Positions 34,301 through 47,640 of a stretch of DNA of 64,000 nucleotides are shown one piece after another (position 1 is the first letter of the stretch; every line of letters begins with the position of its first letter). The position numbers and the translations under genes are program-made. Under the pieces are notes generated by a model. That model was given only the letters and a program-made list of their open reading frames with translations. It had not been told where the DNA came from and ran no database searches. The stretch is from Strigops habroptila. Its lineage: Eukaryota; Chordata; Aves; Psittaciformes; Psittacidae. Location: contig NC_044289.2 of NCBI RefSeq assembly GCF_004027225.2, positions 11,618,354 through 11,682,353 of the forward strand. The letters run 5' to 3'.

Positions 34301-36385
34301 TGCAGCAGAGCCCCCACACAGGTCAGTCACCACAAACCACAGCTCTTCTCTTCGTTTGGTCCCCCAGGGACGGCCCTTTCTGCCTCCCCATGGTACCTCC
34401 ATGATTTTCCATCACTCTGGCACAAAGTCATTAAATGGGCAGAGCTATCGTTAGGGCATCTCCATCAACACAGGGAGCACTGCAAGGCCACTAACGATCG
34501 AGACAGGGAACATTGGACCTCCCTTAGCTGCTGCTGCGCCAGCCTGTAAATAACCCATCTCCCAAATAAATAAACACAAACACAGGGCTGTGTTTTGGCA
34601 GAGCCCCCAATGTGGGGTGTTTGGAGAAGCCTCTGCCCTGCTGCTCCCGGGTCAAAGCGTGGAACCAGGAACCGACCCTCGATCCCTCAAGCAAAGTGCC
34701 CTTCTCTGACAAACCAGCATTAACTGGCTAATGATTACAGAGACGCAGCTCCCTGGGGAGCCACGCAGGAGGCTCCTCTCAGAGACACCCAATGGCCAAG
34801 GTTTTGCTATGGGCCGGATCCTGAGCCAGCACAAAGTGGTGCAGAACAGTTGGCTTAGCACAGGGCAGCCCAGGATCACCCCTCTGGCTGAGAAGGTGTC
34901 AGGAGCAGCCTCAGTGGAAAGAACAGACAGGATATTGCTTGAAGTGCAAGACTGTGGATATGCCCCTGCATGTCCCCATCCTCACGCCTCCCTGGAGAGC
35001 CCTGCCAGCGCCTGCCCTTGTCTGACCAGCATGGGGGGTCTGGGTGTGTGTTGAGGTGCTGGGTGCTGAGAGGGTCTCCTCCTGGCAGGGATGAACAGTT
35101 TCCCACTGTTAATGGGGTTTGCCATGACTCGGTTCTCCCACCAGCACACTGGTCACTGCGGGCAGTGCGGATCTCCTCGGCTGACAGCCCTGCAGCTCCC
35201 TCCTGCCATAACCCTCCTGCTCTGGGGAGCACCAGCCGAGTGGGAGGAAGAAAACTCAAGTGTTTATTGCCACCTTCCCGCAGCTCGCTTCACACGCAGC
35301 ACTGCTGGGTATGTCCTGTCCTGGAACACGTGCTCGCTCCAGGAACACCCCGGGCTCTGAATCCTCCACTGCCCCCAGCTCCTAGTGCCATGGGGCAGTG
35401 GGTCCTGTCCCAAGGGACACACCGACACTTCATGTCCCTTCCTTCACATGGCTCCTGGGGAGCCAGGAGGATGAGCAAGCCAATGGCACACAGGGCAGCA
35501 CAACCCACTCCCTACCAGCTCCGACCTTTACTGCTGCTCCACAGCAGTGGGACCAGGATGGGGATTGAGACCTCCGGGCTCCGAGTCCAGGGGGCTGAGC
35601 CCTGGCACGCCACAGCAGCCCCGGGGCTGAGGGAGGGCTGGGGAAGCAGCGCACTGTGCAGGGCCAGCAGAACGCAGGGAGCTGCAGCAGATCTCCACTC
35701 GTTCCCAGCGGGCTCGCAGGAGGCTGCACAGCTCCCCGAGACGATGCTCAGCACCAGACAGGACCACACCAGGGTCAGCGCCACGAGATGCCACCTCTAC
35801 TCCAGCCCCTATCCCCAGCCCTGTGCAGTGGGCCCAGCCCCACAGGCTGCCCCTCATGCCCGACCCAATGGCCCCAGGACGCAGCACAGCCTGCCCGAGC
35901 TCCTACAGAGCTCCTGGGCAGCGAGACAGGATGAAAGCCCACCCTGACCCCACGGTGCTCTTCCGTGGTGCCAGGGACTGTGACAGGGACAGTGGGGACA
36001 TGCCAGTGCCACCACTCACAGCCACACATGGGGGTTGTTGGATCGCCCAGGCTGTGACGAGGGAACTTCCCGGGTGGATAAATCCTTTAATTAGGCAAAG
36101 CAGAGCTCTGCAACCCCCCAGTTCCAGTGAGGGGCACAGCGAGGCGCCCGGCCGGACACAGCTCCCCTGGCCCACCGGGGCTGGACACGAGCCCCAGAAT
36201 TACCGGTGAGCAAACACAAGGGAAGCAGATCAGGAGACATCAAAGCAGGGGGGCGATGAATATTTCATGTCCTGGCCTACATACAGCCCGGCTGTCCCCG
36301 CCCTGCGCTCCCGGGGGTCCCCCACAGCCCCCGATCACAACAAAGGGGAGTTGCGGGCAGGCGGGGCCGCCCCGCCGGACCCTCA

Positions 36386-36755
36386 GCATCTCCGGCCTGG
36401 CCCGTGTGCGCCGCGCTGTACAGCGGCATCCCCCGCCAGACCCACCGCTGAACCCTCCCAGAGCATGTTCACCCGCCGCTGGACCCACCGACACCCAGAG
36501 CCAGACCACGAGCATCCCCGCCGGGACGCACAGCCGGCTCACGGGACTGCGGGCACCCCCCCGCTGCCAGACCCACAAGCTGCCCCACCGGAGCTCGGGC
36601 ATCCTCGGCTGGACCTGCAGCCTCCTTGCCGAACCGCCAGCATCCCCGGCCGGACCCACAACCAGCTCACCCGCTTGTGGGCATCCCCCCGCCAGCCCCA
36701 CACCCGGACCCGGTGCAGTCCCCGCCAGCCCTACACCCGGACCCGGTGCATACCC
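36386..36755. repeat. Degenerate GC-rich minisatellite, about ten units of 33-49 bp
   Basis: Units begin with GCATCCCCGCCGGACCCAC or variants at 36386, 36426, 36463, 36512, 36553, 36599, 36640, 36681, 36715 and 36748. The first units are the most diverged; units at 36681 and 36715 share a long near-identical stretch (CACCCGGACCCGGT). The array abuts the candidate SRC first exon. Confidence 0.85.
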
Positions 36756-37024
36756 CCCTCCCCTCCCGCCGCTGCCGCCGCCCGCTCACCTCCCGCCTGT
36801 GCGCGCAGCGGGGCCGACCCCGCCGCTCGCCTCCAGCGCTCGGCCCCGGCTTTGTCTCCGCGCCGGGGGCGCGGCCGCCGCCCCCCGCCGCCGCCGCCGC
36901 CGCCGCCGCGCTGGGAGCCCGCCCCGGGCCGGGCCGCGCCGCGCCGGGCGCTCAGGGTAGCGCCGGCGGCAGCAGCATCGCGCAGCGCCGCGGACCCGGC
37001 GCGCTGCTGCCTCACCCCTTGCAC

Positions 37025-37074
37025 CGGGGCGGGCGGGCGGGGGGGGGGGGGAGCCCACGGGGAGGGGAGGGAAA
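37025..37074. repeat. G-run tract followed by an oligo-A run
   Basis: The plus strand has GGGG, GGG, GGG and a run of about 14 G within some 30 bases. After a short GGAGGGGAGGG segment comes about 13 A. The G runs satisfy a G-quadruplex pattern. It lies just upstream (in SRC orientation) of the candidate first exon. Confidence 0.8.
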
Positions 37075-37259
37075 AAAAAAAAAAGAGGAATATGGCAGCA
37101 AACCGGAAACGGCGGATGGGGGAGAACAGGCGCAGCCCCTCCCCTGCGCGGGTTTGTTTTTAAGGGAGAAGGCTCCGGGCAGCCGGGCTCCGCGGGGCGC
37201 GCAGGGGCCGAGCCTCCGCCGGCGCAGGAACCGTCTGGTCGCGGCGGGGACACGCGTAG

Positions 37260-37315
37260 GAGCGGCGGCGGTCCCGGTCCCGGTCCTGATCCTGGTCCGG
37301 GTCCCGGTCCTCTGA
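37260..37315. repeat. GGTCCC/GGTCCT hexamer run
   Basis: About seven imperfect hexamer units (GGTCCC, GGTCCT, GATCCT, GGTCCG) lie at the outer edge of the CpG island. It is a simple repeat with no visible coding role. Confidence 0.8.
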
Positions 37316-37350
37316 GCGTGAGGTGCTGGAGGGGACTCGGGGCTCCCCGC

Positions 37351-40300
37351 GGCCGTGGGGTTGAAAGCAGCGCTCCCCGCCCCGGCGCTGTTGTGTTTAC
37401 CTGGAAGGCAGAGCCGGTGACGGGAGAAGGGATTTTCGGGAGGTTAAAGCCCGGCTGGTCTGGGGTTTGCTTTTTTAAAGAGATCTGACACACTGCGAAT
37501 AGCAGGGAGAAACGCTGCGCTTCAATCTGTGCATCGCCATCCCCAGAGGGACACCTCGCTGCGGTCCCGGGGGCTGCAATAAACGTACCCCCGTCTCTGA
37601 AGTCAGAAGAAGGCAAAACTTAAGCGTTGAGGAAGAGCAGGGCAAGACGGACTGTGTCCAGGGCCTCCCTGGAGCACCCCGACTTGCCACGGGGCCCTTT
37701 GGAGGCAGCAGTGTGTCCCGCTGGGGCATCTGCCCCGTCTTTGGGTTAAAGCACCCCCAGGTCACCCCTGCAGCCAGTGCCAGCCCCTGAAATGAGGCAG
37801 AATGGAGCTGCGGGTGTCACTGGGGTGCCCCGTCCCTGGCTGAGAGCACCCCCATGTGCAGGGCTGGGTGAGGCGTGTGTGGGTCCCCCCACAACCCACT
37901 CAGGCAGGTGGGCATGTGGGGACAGTTCCAGCCATCCCTCCCCTTGCTCCTCAGCACCTTCCCCTTCCAGCACTGGGAGGACGTGAAAGGTGCTCAGCTC
38001 TCCCCTGGCACAGAACAGTTCTGGAGTGCAGAGAGCAATGCCGGGGTGCACAGAGCAGTTCTGGGGTGCACACACAGGCTCAGGGCTCATCTGAGTGTCC
38101 CAACACCTGCACTGAGCCCGTCGGGGCTGTGTGACCCGCTCAGTGGCGCTGCCAGCCCTCCCACCTCTGCTGTTAGCGATCCACTGAGCGATCCCTGTCA
38201 CTTCATCCTCCAGGAAGAAATGGGGTGAAGAGTCCGCTCCTCAAGCCCCCATTAACCAGTTTCTGAGGCACGCTCGGCCGCTGGCCGGCTCCAGTGACCC
38301 TTGGGCTGCATTCCTACAGCCAGCACTGCCTCCATCATCCCCTGCCCACTCCTGTGACCAACCCTCGGAGCCACTCCGCAGGGATGTCTTTAAAACCCCA
38401 TTACTCTGAGCACGACCCGACACTTCAGAAACCATTGGGGAAGTTAACAAGTCGCAGGGAACTATGTGCTGGAGTTTTTGTTTCAGTTTCCCACCCCCTC
38501 CTTGACTTATTAACAAAATATTTCCCATGACACTGGCGAAGGCCAACGAATCCATGAGTCACCCGGAACAAGGAGTCACGCACACACCGATCCATCAGCC
38601 CTGGCCAGCACTGCGGAGGGGCCCTTCCCTGGGAGGAGCTGCTGATAAGGGCCCTACAGCCGGGCTGAGCCGATGGTTTCACACTTTCCTTCCAGCCTCT
38701 CGGCTCCTTCCCGGGCCTGGGAGAGGGAGTCCAAGCTCCCCACACCCGTTGTGGGTAGCAGCCCTGCTTGCTCCTTGCTGGAGCATCAAACTGCAGCCTG
38801 GTTTGTACTGAGGCTTTTTGGGGGTGTTAATTCACAGGCAATCCCTCTGCTATCCGGCTAGCATGGGGATGTGTAGGGAGGGATTCCTAACAACCAACAT
38901 GGGATTAAGGAATTAGCCACACAGTGTGGGTACTGCTCTGCTCATTCATACTTTGGACATACTGTAGGGCAAAGAGGGGGCATGCCGGTGCCTGGGGTCC
39001 CCCGTGCCTCCTCCTGCTGTGCCTGCACAGGACACGGGACCCTCCGCTCTCGCTCCTGGTCCAGCAGCACCCGCTCCCGCAGTGCCAGAACTGGAGCGAG
39101 GAGCCGCTGCCGGAGGGGAGCGTGCCCCAGGGGAGCAGGGACCTGGCCCCAGCTGGTTGGGATGACTCAGCCTCGCCTGGATCCAGCCCCACGTCTAAGA
39201 TACAATTATGACTTATAAATATTTGAATTTTGTTTTCCTCTTTTGCAGCCAGCTCCCTTTCCATAGGCTACAATCGTTGTGTTCCTCTCTGGTGGCGCTG
39301 GAGACAGCAGAGGCCTTCTGCCTTCAACACACCGGACCCAGTCCACCACATAGTCTCTTCCTCAAAGAAGAAGATGCCAATGTGCAAAACGGCAAATAGA
39401 CAGTCTGTAAACACCAGCCTCTTATCTTTTGGGCTTGGATTCAGGAATGTGCCCTCACAGGACTCTGACATTAAACATGCAGTGCTGGCGATAATGCGAT
39501 TTAAGACCATTTAAGTTTAAGCAACTCAGTGCCCTTGGGTGCAGTGACAACACTCCCCAGCCACCCGCTTTCCCTCCTGCCCCACTCTATGTACCTTTAA
39601 ACAGTCTAATGCACAATGATTCTACCAGAGATTTCACTGTCTTACTTCAGAAACTTATTTTCTTGAGATGATTCTTCCTTTCACTCTTAAATAGCACCGA
39701 TACAACCCACCGCGGGGAGAGGAAGAGGCCACAGAAACTGAAAGCCAGGTACTTTCAAATTAAAACCAAATTATTTCTGGTGGCTCAGTTGAGCACGTCT
39801 TGAAATGATATTCTAAGAAGAAATCAAGATGGACTAAGGTATTTCTGTGCTTCCCTGCTGACTTTTACACAAGTTCCATCAGGGAAAAGAAGACTGAGAG
39901 CACAGGCAATGCACTGTCACGTCATGAGTAAGTACGTGACTCCTTCCCCTGCCGGGTGAGTAGATCAGACTGCTCCACAGGGCTCCTGAGGTGTTTTCTG
40001 GATCCAGTAATTGATCTGAGCCCTGACCTCTCCAACGTAGCTGTGGATTTACAACAAAACATCTATTCATCTCCAGCCAGATTTATTTTTAAGCATCCCC
40101 TTGGCAAGCGTGAATACGTTTTGTGTAATGGGTTCTGCTCCTGAGGCGAGCTGCGCTTGGTTCACTGCAGATTCCAAATATATTTGCACAAATTATTACT
40201 ATTAATAATTTAATGGTTGTGTTTGAGATGCCGGACAGATGCAGAAGCAGCCCCGGCTCTTGCCCTGAGATTTTACAGTCACTGAGCTTTACCACCCTGC

Positions 40301-43300
40301 AAACAGTGAGGGTGTGATGGCAAACCATCAACACCAGCAGCCCCGTGAAAGAAGCTGCTGTTACAAGCTCAGGAGCTGATTTCCTAAGGGGGATTGACCA
40401 GAATAATTCATCCACTATGAGCCATTTGGCAATATTTCATGGTAGAAATGCTAATTCTGGCCATTCTCTCTCACGCTGAGCATCGGGGATGCCGGAGCCG
40501 AGCGGCAAACACCAGCGTCCTGCAGGTTATAGGATACAAAGGGGCAGCTGAGAAGTCACTGGTGGGGGGGCTCAGGACAGCTCAGGCCAATCTGCCGTGC
40601 AAGAGGGGCCCTTTGCCTCAGCACCGAGATGGCCCCAGCCAGGAAGTGTCACTACAAAACTCCCTGGGGGAAAGGACTAGAGAAAACCACTGGCTGGTGG
40701 TGTGCCGATGTTTGATAAGGAGGCACCAAGTTCAACAGCTGTGGGAGGAAATGATCCGCATGTTCAACAGAGGCCCAACATTTCCCATCAGGTTTCTGAC
40801 TGATAAAATAGGATGTTTCAATATAATATGAAATAGGTATCTTGGAATAGCTCATTTGGGCAAAAATCCAACACTTTCTGCCTCTTGCCTCAGCTCCACA
40901 GAAAAGCCACACGCAAAATATCACCATTTCCCAGCGGTGGAAATTCTGCTTTTTGGCCAGTCTTAGTATCAATAGAAAAGAGCAGCTCAGAAAAGCCCAG
41001 GAAAACTTGTCCAGATGAGATTTATAGCCCTCGTTCCAGCTTGCTTTGCCGACAGAGGGATCACTGGCTGGCACAAAGCTCTGGTAGCCACATCCAGGCG
41101 GCTCTGCCCAGGGGCTGCAGCATTCCCTGGAAGCAGAGGTGTCCCAGGCAGTCACCCCAGCAGCATCCCGCTGCTCACCGGCCTGTGAGCGGCTGCAGCC
41201 TGGGCCGAGCTGAGCTGTGGCAAACACAAGGGTGTTTCCTCTTCATTCATCCAGTCTTGGTCCTTCCAGCGAGGGATGGGCGAGGGAGGCCAAAGTCTGA
41301 ATCTGAGAAATTTAAACCATACGACGTTTGGGTCTGAGCTCAGTTTGAAGTGAGCTGACTAAAGGGGAGCAGAAATGGTTGCGGCTTCTTCTCTTCTCTC
41401 AAAACCTGCTCCCCCTGCTATTCCCATCACTGCAGAGGCCTGAATCTGTGGGAGCATCTGCTTCAGACACCCGAAGGAGCCACCGCAGCATCACAAGTAG
41501 CTGCTCTGTGGGGACCACAGCCATGAGGACCCTCCTCTCCCGCGCAGACCCCGGCAGCCACGGTCCAGCCATTCACTGCAGAGAGGCCCCTTGATGTGCA
41601 AGAGCTGCCCTCAGGAGCCAGGGGGACACAGCCCCACCAGCTCCATGCGAGTTCCTGCCTGCGCTGCCAGAGCCGAGGCACAAATACCAGCAGGAAGCGT
41701 CTGGAGCGGGTTCCCTGAGGGAGGGAGCGGCTTTGCCCTGCGAGAGCTCACTGGTGCCTGTTGTACTCTGGACTTTGGCTTTTGGCAAGGTGAACTCGCA
41801 AGCTTGGGCTGGCTTTTGCAGAAGCAGCAGCCAAAGGGAAGGCAGTCGGGACAAGCCTTGGAGCCAGGGACTGCTGGGTTGTAGCCTCAGCTTCAGCAGA
41901 GTATGAGACATCTCAGGCCATTGCTGATGCCTTTCCATGGCCCCAGTCCATGAACTGGGACTGGCTGAACTTGACACTTAGAGGAGCGGGCACCTCAGAG
42001 GCTGGGACAGCCTTCTGGCAAGGAACAGTGTGGGTTTCATAAATAACGAACACTGCTTTTAGCATGTAAATAGGACTTCTAGTAGAACACGGTACTAGGG
42101 ACACAGCTCCCTGCCGAGAACTGAAGAAGTGAAAGCCCTTCAACCCCCTCCATCCACAGCATCCCCCATTCGGGAGTTGAGCTCTGCAAGCACGAAAAGA
42201 AACATGAACCAGGCAGGAGTTGGGTTTAAAAAGCAAAGCAGATGTGATCCAAAGGAGGTTTACCTTGTACCTAGCAGCCAAAAAGGCTGGACTTAAGCCA
42301 CGGAGGAACCTGTCAGCTTCTCTCCTCTGGTCTACGTCATTGTGGTCCCGGTAGGACTGCGGTTTCCTGGTGCATGGCTGCTCACGCCTCCAGCAAGCAG
42401 GGTGCAAGGAGCATCAAAGCCACATCAGGGCCTCCAGGCACTAAATAAAAGCAGGGAAGCTGGGAGAAGCGAGCACTGCAAGAGGTTTGGGATTGCACAA
42501 GACTAATCTGTCTGTGCTGGCAAGGAGGAGCAGGATGTGAATGGGTGAAGGACGCGCAGCACTAGAGCACTCACTCATCACAAGAACTTGGAATCATAGA
42601 ATCGTATCAAAGAATGGTTTGGGTTGAAGGGACCTTAAAGCTCATCCAGTTCCAAACTCCTGCCATAAGCAGGGACACCTTCCACTAGAGCAGGTTGCTC
42701 CAAGCCCCATCCAACCTGGCCTTGAACACTGCCAGGGATGGGAAGTATAATATTTAATTGCTTTAATTCCTCTTGGCTGAGAGGGAGGCTGACGTGCATG
42801 GCACAGCTCCCCGGGTAGCCCTGGGGCTTCCAAGGCGGAGGAGAGATGTCCTTCCCCAACAGTTACATCTGCTGGTTGAAGAAATCATCAGGGAAGAGAA
42901 ACATGCTAAAGGGGCTGATTACAAGGGGACACCTTTCTCCATTCTGGGTGCTTCTCCACATGTTCCTTCTTTGCTTCGGTCCTTGTGACAGCAGGTGAGA
43001 TCCACTGTCCGCCACTGGCAGGTAAAATTTGGCTGCAAGGACACAAGAACTGCAATGGACATGAGTATACGGAGTGGAAGCATCAAGAGGGGGCATGAGG
43101 GGCAATTATGGTGACAGAAAGGCCATAAACTGGGAAGAATCATAACGAAATGAGGAAATCAGCTGAATTTCAAGGGAGAGGCACGAAGCTGAGTTCATTG
43201 CCCTGTGATTGCCAGTCCCAAGCAAGAGACATTTTGATCAGCTACTGCACACTGGCCCATGTACCAAAAGCCAGAGAACATCCCCCAAAAAACACTCAAA

Positions 43301-46300
43301 AGCCACAAACTACCCGAGGAGACGAAGAGGACCTTGGACCCGCAGTAACTGTCAATTTAAGAAGAAATGCAAGCACTGATTACAGCCCGTGTCTCTTGCC
43401 AGAGAGAAAGGGAATGTTTCCCAACCAAATCATCCCTTCTGGCTGGAGGAGGAGGAAGAGGAAGGTCAGATCCCTTCCCGGTGCCAAAGCTGGCAATCAA
43501 CCTTATCACCAACCAAGCAGCCATGCTCTGTACTCCAGCACTCTCCATTCATCATCCCATTTTCTCGCTGCAGTCAGTCTCTGATGCCTCATGAGATTAA
43601 TAAACAAACAACTAAATCAATACAGTCATCTCGATCCCTGCAGGCCACAGGCTGTGAACAACATAACTTCTGCCTGAAAGAAGTATCAGCGTAAGAGAGG
43701 CTCCCAAGAGAGAAGTCCAGCACTCCAGATCTGTCCAAAAATCAACACATGCACACAGGTGAACAGTTCAGCAGTGCCCTGGGAAACAGGGATACTGAGC
43801 AGGTCCTCCCCTCCTACAGCTTCCTTATTTTCTCCTCAAGCATCATCAGATCCAGCCCTGACCCTCTCTGAAGTCCAGCCACTGAAGGAATATTTCCACA
43901 TTCTTCATGACAGGCTGGGAAATAATCTTAGTTATTGACTCGACAAGGGCGCTGCTCTGCAAACATCAGTCCTCCTCAAAGACAGCCTTGGGCTCGCCAG
44001 TTCCTATCAATAGGGAACCTCACCAGGACCTCTCAAAAGCAGAGAAGCGTGTGTGTGAGAATGAAAGTAAATTAGGCCTGAACAAGATTAACAGGGATTT
44101 AATTGAACTGTGTGAACTGGAACTCCAGTCACAAGCTACTTATTAGCCTGTCTCAAGGGACTGTGCTGCTTGTGCCAGAGGAGCACAAGGATGCATTGTG
44201 AGCGTGGGACAGCTCAAGGGGATAGCAATGGCCACAGCTCTACAGATGAGCGTGGCCAGAGAGGCAGAGCTGTAGGAATGTGATCAAAAACGAAGCAAGG
44301 AATTCTCAACTCCCCATCATGTTTCTTCAGAGCTGAGGCTTGGCCTGTGGAGGGAGCAGAACTTCATGACACACATTAGCAGATGAAACTCAGCTCTCAG
44401 CCCAGCTCCTGGGCCTTGGGTGGCAGAGCAAGGTGCTGCTCGTCCCATGCTGCCAACTGGCTGGTATCTGGAGGCAGACCTTTGAAAACCTCCCCTTCAC
44501 TAAAATTGACTTAAGGAGGCCTTCAACTCCCTTTGGGATGTTAATTACAAAACAGCCTGGAGAAAAATGCTGGGGAATTAAAGGAGTCACCACACTGGTC
44601 CTTCTCTAGCTTTGGTTTTCTGGTGAGGAAACCAACAGACGCTTGCCAGAGCTTGGCTCCCCACTCTGGTCTTACCACAGCCAAGAAGAGCCACCAGCCA
44701 GCTCCACACTCCTGCATGTAAACCTGAGCTACAGCCGAGGGGCTACTGAAAATCCCTATTACCAACCTACTGAATCCCATCTAATCCCCTGCCTGCATTA
44801 TTAACAAATGATGCCTTTATTACTGCTACCTTCATGGGGGCTCTTGGAGCCAAAATCTCTCATGAGAGGCAAATTCATTTAGTCCTTGCACCACTTCCTC
44901 CTTCCTTCCCAAGAAGGTGAAGCTGTACTGGGAGCTAGTTGCCTACTTCCACGTCAAACACAGATACAGATGCACACATGCCTGACAGTATTAACTAACC
45001 AATTTCTCACAGATTAAAGGATCTGAAAGGCTTTCCCTTAATGGATCATTTTTATGAATAGGTTATTTATGTCCCTGTGTTCCTATAGTGTGAGTTCTGG
45101 CAGCTTTCACAATGAATGCATGGAAAAGGCAGCACAACTTTAAGAAGAGATTTCTTTTTAAACAAAGAGATTCTGATTGTATTTATTACACATGTCAAGA
45201 GAAACTAAAACACAGGGGATATTCATCATCTCTAAAAACACACTATAAATTCAGCTAACAAAAGCATTCAAATAGGTATAATACTGTTAGGAACAGACTA
45301 AGACATTTATCTTAATCCCTCCTCCCCCAACAAAACCAAACGCCAACATCCACGATTTCTACTTAGCAATGAGTAAACCAGCCTGCAAGCAGCTAGATGT
45401 AGAGGTGGATGTAGTAGCCTGCTATTTCAGGTAACAACCACACAGTGCTCACTGCTAACTGGTTCTTAGCTGTAGAAGCACTTCTATATTTTGGGTAATG
45501 TGTGTGCTACTCTTTCAATAGTTGCAGTTCCCGTTAAAACATTAACCCCTGCCTTCAGGCAACCTGCAGAAAACCAGAGTCTTTTAGATAAAACCACCAC
45601 CATCCTCTTTCATTAAAATGCAAGAAATGATCTGCAGTACCTGTCCAGGGCAGTGGCCACACTCTTCTTTCCCCTGCAGATTCCAGACAGGAACACAGGT
45701 CCGTAATGGAAACTTATAACACAATATTGTTCTTTGTTATTTGCCTGGGAAATGTCTGTAATGTTTCTTTGTACTGACAACTCAAAGCAACTGTAGACTG
45801 CTTGTGTCTCCCATGCTTTGTTCTGTCCTCCTAGTATTGCCTTTATGTAGCTCAAGAGAAGGAAGAAAAAGAAAATGCTGAATTTAAAGCAGAACTCTAA
45901 GCTGGATTTTAAGCAGTGCACCTTGGTGTCAGCGTTCTGGTTAAGGGAAGCAGAGAGCCTGGAGCAGAGGAAGCAGTGAGAGGTTAATCAAACTGGTCCT
46001 GGGATCCATCTGTCTCACCCACCAAAACCAAGAGTGAGCAGAGGACATGGCTGTTCGAAACACTGATGGTGTAACTGTGGTGTTCAACTCCTGTTAAAGA
46101 ACACCCAGCACAACACTGCTACCATATCTGGGCTCCCAAGGCATTTGTAAATTGAGGATGGGAGGCTATGTATGCAAAAAGGATCGCAGACTTCCAGCCC
46201 TGCTAGAGAGAAGCCTGTCCTTCAAAGCTGCTCTGAACCCTGGGTGTGCCTACAAGAGCAGGTTCTCCTCCCATTGACTCATTCGTGATCAAACAAACCA

Positions 46301-47400
46301 AGATGTGAGCTGGCATCAGGAAGCTCGAGCTGCCCTGCAGAGACTCTGTGGCTATGTCACCACCTATCTCTTTCCAGTCCTGTCTAGCCATATTTAAATC
46401 TAATACTAGGTTGTCCCTGGGCCTGGAGAGCTAGAGCCTGAAGGAACATTGTGTATATGTCTCTTGCCATATAGTCATGGTACACAGGCAGCTTGCCACC
46501 CCTTCTACCTCCTCAGGCTGAGATCATATTTAACTTCAGGGAGAATTCAGCAAGAGGAGATGCAGCAGACTGCAGCAGGTAAGGCTGGGAGGGAGATTGC
46601 AAATGCAACAAGCCCCAGCCATGTTGAAATGGAGCATGTGGTTAGCACTCAGCTGCCTGACAGGAGGTTTATCAACAGTACAGCCAGGCAGTGCTGTTTG
46701 ATACACAACCAATTCCCTGCTCCAAGACTCCCACCTCAGAGCAGCTTCTCTCCAACACACAGTACTTGGGAAATGAAACTTGAGAACCCCATTAACACAC
46801 ACATTAAATTTTGCACCTTCCAGAATCAAACTGTTCCCTGCTTTTTGTAGTCCCCACCACAGCCTCAACTCCCTGAATTGTACCTGCTTTCCAGGGTGGG
46901 AATGTAAAGGAGAAGTGCATGGGTGGGGAGTGAGAAAGGCAGCGACGCTGGGGAAATGAAAGCTTTCATCTACTGCAGTCTGGGATCTGATGAGTTATTA
47001 CCTAAAGAATTAAAGAATATGACAAAGACATTATTATTAAGCCATAAAATGCAGCTATGTATTTCAGACTAGATGACAACAGAGATGAATGAATACAAAG
47101 CTGTGTATTGTGGTATCCTTGATCCATTTGATCCCTCCGCCTTCAAAAAATACAACACAAACCAGTATCCAAAGGAGCAACCTGTGCTACACCTTCCCCA
47201 GGGACTGGACCAGGAACCCCAGCCAGCGTGGTGGAGCGAGGACAAGAGGCCTCTCTACCCAGCAGAAATGACAGAAGTCACTTTAATGGTGATTGACACA
47301 TTAATCATGTCAAATGAAGTCCTGGACATATGAAGTCCTCTTTGCTTGTACGAAATCTATGGTAGAATCCCACCCCTTCCGCTCTTCTAAGTTCCTTCTC
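37351..47400. other. Intergenic region between the SRC promoter and MANBAL
   Basis: Base composition falls from GC-rich to AT-rich going right. I see no gene with a recognisable product. One CR1 fragment lies at 42592-42745. The minus strand has a donor-like GTAAAC after about 42263, which could belong to a distant non-coding SRC exon, but support is weak. Open frames such as 40652-41227 (-) show no family signature. Confidence 0.5.
42592..42745 (-). repeat. CR1 LINE 3' fragment
   Basis: Reading the minus strand, the segment ends in GATTCTATGATT-like terminal repeats. Before that comes the standard CR1 stretch with GGTCCCTTCAACCCAAACC and CTAGTGGAAGGTGTCCCTGC. It is 5'-truncated to about 150 bp. 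Confidence 0.93.
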
Positions 47401-47532
47401 TCTTGTCTCCAAAAGGTAAAATGTGGCAATGCCAGAGAACCATTTAATCTAGTTAGTTGCCTTTGATGTCATCTCCGAGGAAGCGTGATTATAGGTGATT
47501 ATTTTGCCTTTTGAGGCTCATTGGTCATGCCT

Positions 47533-47640
47533 TTATCGTTTCTTTTTGGTTTCCTTCTTAGGTTTCTTGCTTATCTGTGGAGCAGTCGCCTTTGGCTTCT
47601 TCACTGTCTCTGAATTCTTGGGCTCAAAACTGTCCGAGTC
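47533..47640 (-). CDS. MANBAL: MANBAL last coding exon (basic tail)
   Basis: It encodes 35 residues, from [17 protein letters not shown] to KKETKKKR, then TAA at 47535-47533. The acceptor is TTGTAG just before 47640. The lysine-rich end is the family's conserved C-terminus. Confidence 0.94.
   Translation of the reverse strand, partial: DSDSFEPKNSETVKKPKATAPQISKKPKKETKKKR

Larger units (their letters stand above)
20188..36789 (-). other. SRC: SRC 5' intron (about 16.6 kb if transcription starts at the 36.8-kb CpG island)
   Basis: No coding exon was found between the SRC start exon and the CpG island. The region is GC-rich and full of chance open frames on both strands, such as 26638-27387 and 22966-23718. 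Possible non-coding exon donors on the minus strand occur after 23763 (GTAAGA) and after 21904 (GTGAGC). Vertebrate SRC is known to use alternative non-coding 5' exons, so these are reasonable candidates; none is proven here. Confidence 0.5.
36300..37350 (-). promoter_or_regulatory. SRC: Large CpG island, probable main SRC promoter and first non-coding exon
   Basis: This is the strongest CpG-dense block of the window, with CCG runs (36870-36910), GC boxes and a G-rich tract. On the minus strand a good donor, GGGAG then GTGAGC, follows 36790; a second (GTGAGG) lies near 37014. A first exon ending at either could splice to the SRC start exon at 20187. Position about 17 kb upstream, orientation and composition support an SRC promoter. 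It could alternatively serve an unannotated non-coding RNA. Confidence 0.55.

Noticed and set aside
34970-35947. A 325-codon plus-strand open frame
   Set aside because: It lies in GC-rich intronic sequence with other frames also open, has no recognisable domain, no splice context and low-complexity composition. Likely chance.
36127-37315. Long overlapping open frames (up to about 300 codons) on both strands of the CpG island
   Set aside because: All frames stay open because the sequence is GC-rich and stop codons are rare. The peptides are Pro/Arg/Ala-rich, follow the minisatellite period and show no family signature.
42255-42407. Distant non-coding SRC exon on the minus strand with donor GTAAAC near 42262
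   Set aside because: There is a donor-like site and an upstream CAG, but the acceptor tract is poor, there is no CpG island, and nothing links it to SRC. Too weak to annotate.
47073-47333. An 86-codon plus-strand frame downstream of MANBAL
   Set aside because: Codon and residue use look ordinary, but there is no recognised homologue, no splice site evidence, and it lies opposite the likely MANBAL 3' flank.
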